Source: JBOHWJ01 sp050736615 | Lineage (GTDB): Bacteria > Desulfobacterota > Binatia > Binatales > Binataceae | Length of the DNA stretch: 23,002 nucleotides | NCBI GenBank assembly: GCA_050736615.1 | Contig: JBOHWL010000169.1 | Span: 1 to 23,002 of the forward strand | Direction of reading: 5' to 3' | Part shown: piece after piece, positions 22,401-23,002 of the stretch | Layout of the letters: each line of letters begins with the position of its first letter | How positions within the stretch are numbered: the stretch's first letter is position 1 | Notes under the pieces: generated by a model | The model's input: only the letters and a program-made list of their open reading frames with translations | What the model was told of the DNA's origin: nothing | Database searches by the model: none | Translations under genes and position numbers: made by a program

Positions 22401-23002
22401 TTAGTCGGGTAGCGCCCAGGTTATCTCCCGGCCCTTCAGCTCTCGGTAGCGGCGCGCGTGTGCGCGTAGGCCCGCGGGATCTGACATGCCACGCGACAGC
22501 CAATCCCGATCGAGCCGCGCCGCGGCGTCGATTGCGGCCATCGTCGTCGCCTGCAAGGCGCGCTTCGCGAACGCGTAGGCTGGGGTAGCAGTCGGGCGGG
22601 ACGAGAGCAGCCCAGGCCACCGCGTCATCCAGTAGTCGGCCTGGCGTAGCAGTCTTGCCAATCACGCCCATCTTCACGGCCACTGAGAGATCATACACCT
22701 GGCCGAACAGCGTCAACTCGTTCGCCGCGCGCGGACCGATCGCGTGCTTGAGGATCTCGCAGTAGACCGCTGGCATGGGGATGCCAATCGGCACCTCATT
22801 CAATGAGAACTGGAGAGCGCCTTCCGACGCAATGCGATAATCGCAGCCGAGCGCAGTGATCAGACCGCCGGCGTAGGCATGGCCGTTGATCGCTGCCACG
22901 GTCGGCCGGGGAAGGTGAAGAGGCGCAGATTGGTGGCGCGATAGGCATCGAACCATGCATCGATCTCTTTCAGTGATCGTCGCGCGAACAAGGGGAAGTG
23001 GT
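22401..23002 (-). pseudogene. Crotonase (enoyl-CoA hydratase/isomerase) with two frameshifts, 5' end beyond window
   Basis: Joined across three reading-frame segments the protein reads WFDAYRATNLRLFTFP / RPTVAAINGHAYAGGL...CDYRIAS...LNEVPIGIPMP...AALVPPDCY / AYAFAKRALQATTMAAIDAA...ITWALPD. This is a continuous crotonase-family protein (oxyanion-loop AGG at HAYAGGL). The first break is at G4 22908-22911 (one C missing on the coding strand), the second at G4 22582-22585 (one extra C). Both are homopolymer length changes, so either a recent pseudogene or sequencing error. The N-terminus lies beyond base 23002. The family acts on acyl-CoA thioesters; the exact reaction is not clear. Confidence 0.85.

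Overview
This 23 kb window comes from a GC-rich (roughly 60%) bacterial chromosome. It carries soluble and limonene-type epoxide hydrolases, NTF2-fold proteins, a GST, an acyl-CoA-dehydrogenase-associated type phosphotransferase, a crotonase, a PHA synthase, a B12-dependent ribonucleotide reductase and a flippase-associated glycosyltransferase family protein. Together these suggest a metabolically broad soil or groundwater lineage of the old Deltaproteobacteria, perhaps Binatota/Desulfobacterota-like. That placement is inference from gene content; no rRNA or tRNA was seen. TGA works as an ordinary stop in many intact genes.

Left part (1-4200): a truncated lysylphosphatidylglycerol-synthase/HpnL-type membrane protein overlaps a secreted DUF4412 protein. 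A strong hairpin separates this pair from a convergent SHOCT-headed ferritin-like protein. Next come two epoxide hydrolases of unrelated folds, an alpha/beta-hydrolase on + and a limonene-epoxide-hydrolase type on -. Between them lie a terminator-like hairpin and a palindromic repeat element.

Middle (4200-10500): a minus-strand operon encodes a double-domain ABC permease, its ATPase, and the AAA-associated C-terminal domain as a separate gene in TGATG overlap. No substrate-binding protein is present. On the plus strand follow a GT-C-type membrane glycosyltransferase (Agl23/TIGR03663-like) and a DUF2231 membrane protein with a Pro/Ala/Ser-rich tail. A second, larger copy of the palindromic repeat (about 200 bp, with terminal inverted repeats) comes after them.

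Right-middle (10500-16900): minus-strand genes for a PHA synthase with class II-like active-site spacing, a visibly decayed DUF4258/YgiT toxin-antitoxin pair, a phosphotransferase, a GST and a SnoaL-like protein, then a plus-strand zinc-ribbon/TPR membrane protein.

Right (16900-23002): a gene graveyard holds a DUF1501 C-terminus and a Mu gpF-like phage head-morphogenesis fragment. It is followed by dciA (DUF721, helicase loader) on - and nrdJ (B12-dependent RNR) on +, divergent across an AT-rich intergenic region. That region contains a consensus DnaA box inside a palindrome, a TTGACA promoter candidate and a duplicated leader/RBS segment. After nrdJ lie a small Cys-containing ORF, three consecutive perfect-stem hairpins, and a crotonase gene broken by two frameshifts at C4/G4 runs. 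I found no convincing wholly new system. The most informative signals are the decayed toxin-antitoxin pair, the doubly frameshifted crotonase, the repeat family and the architecture of the nrdJ leader.
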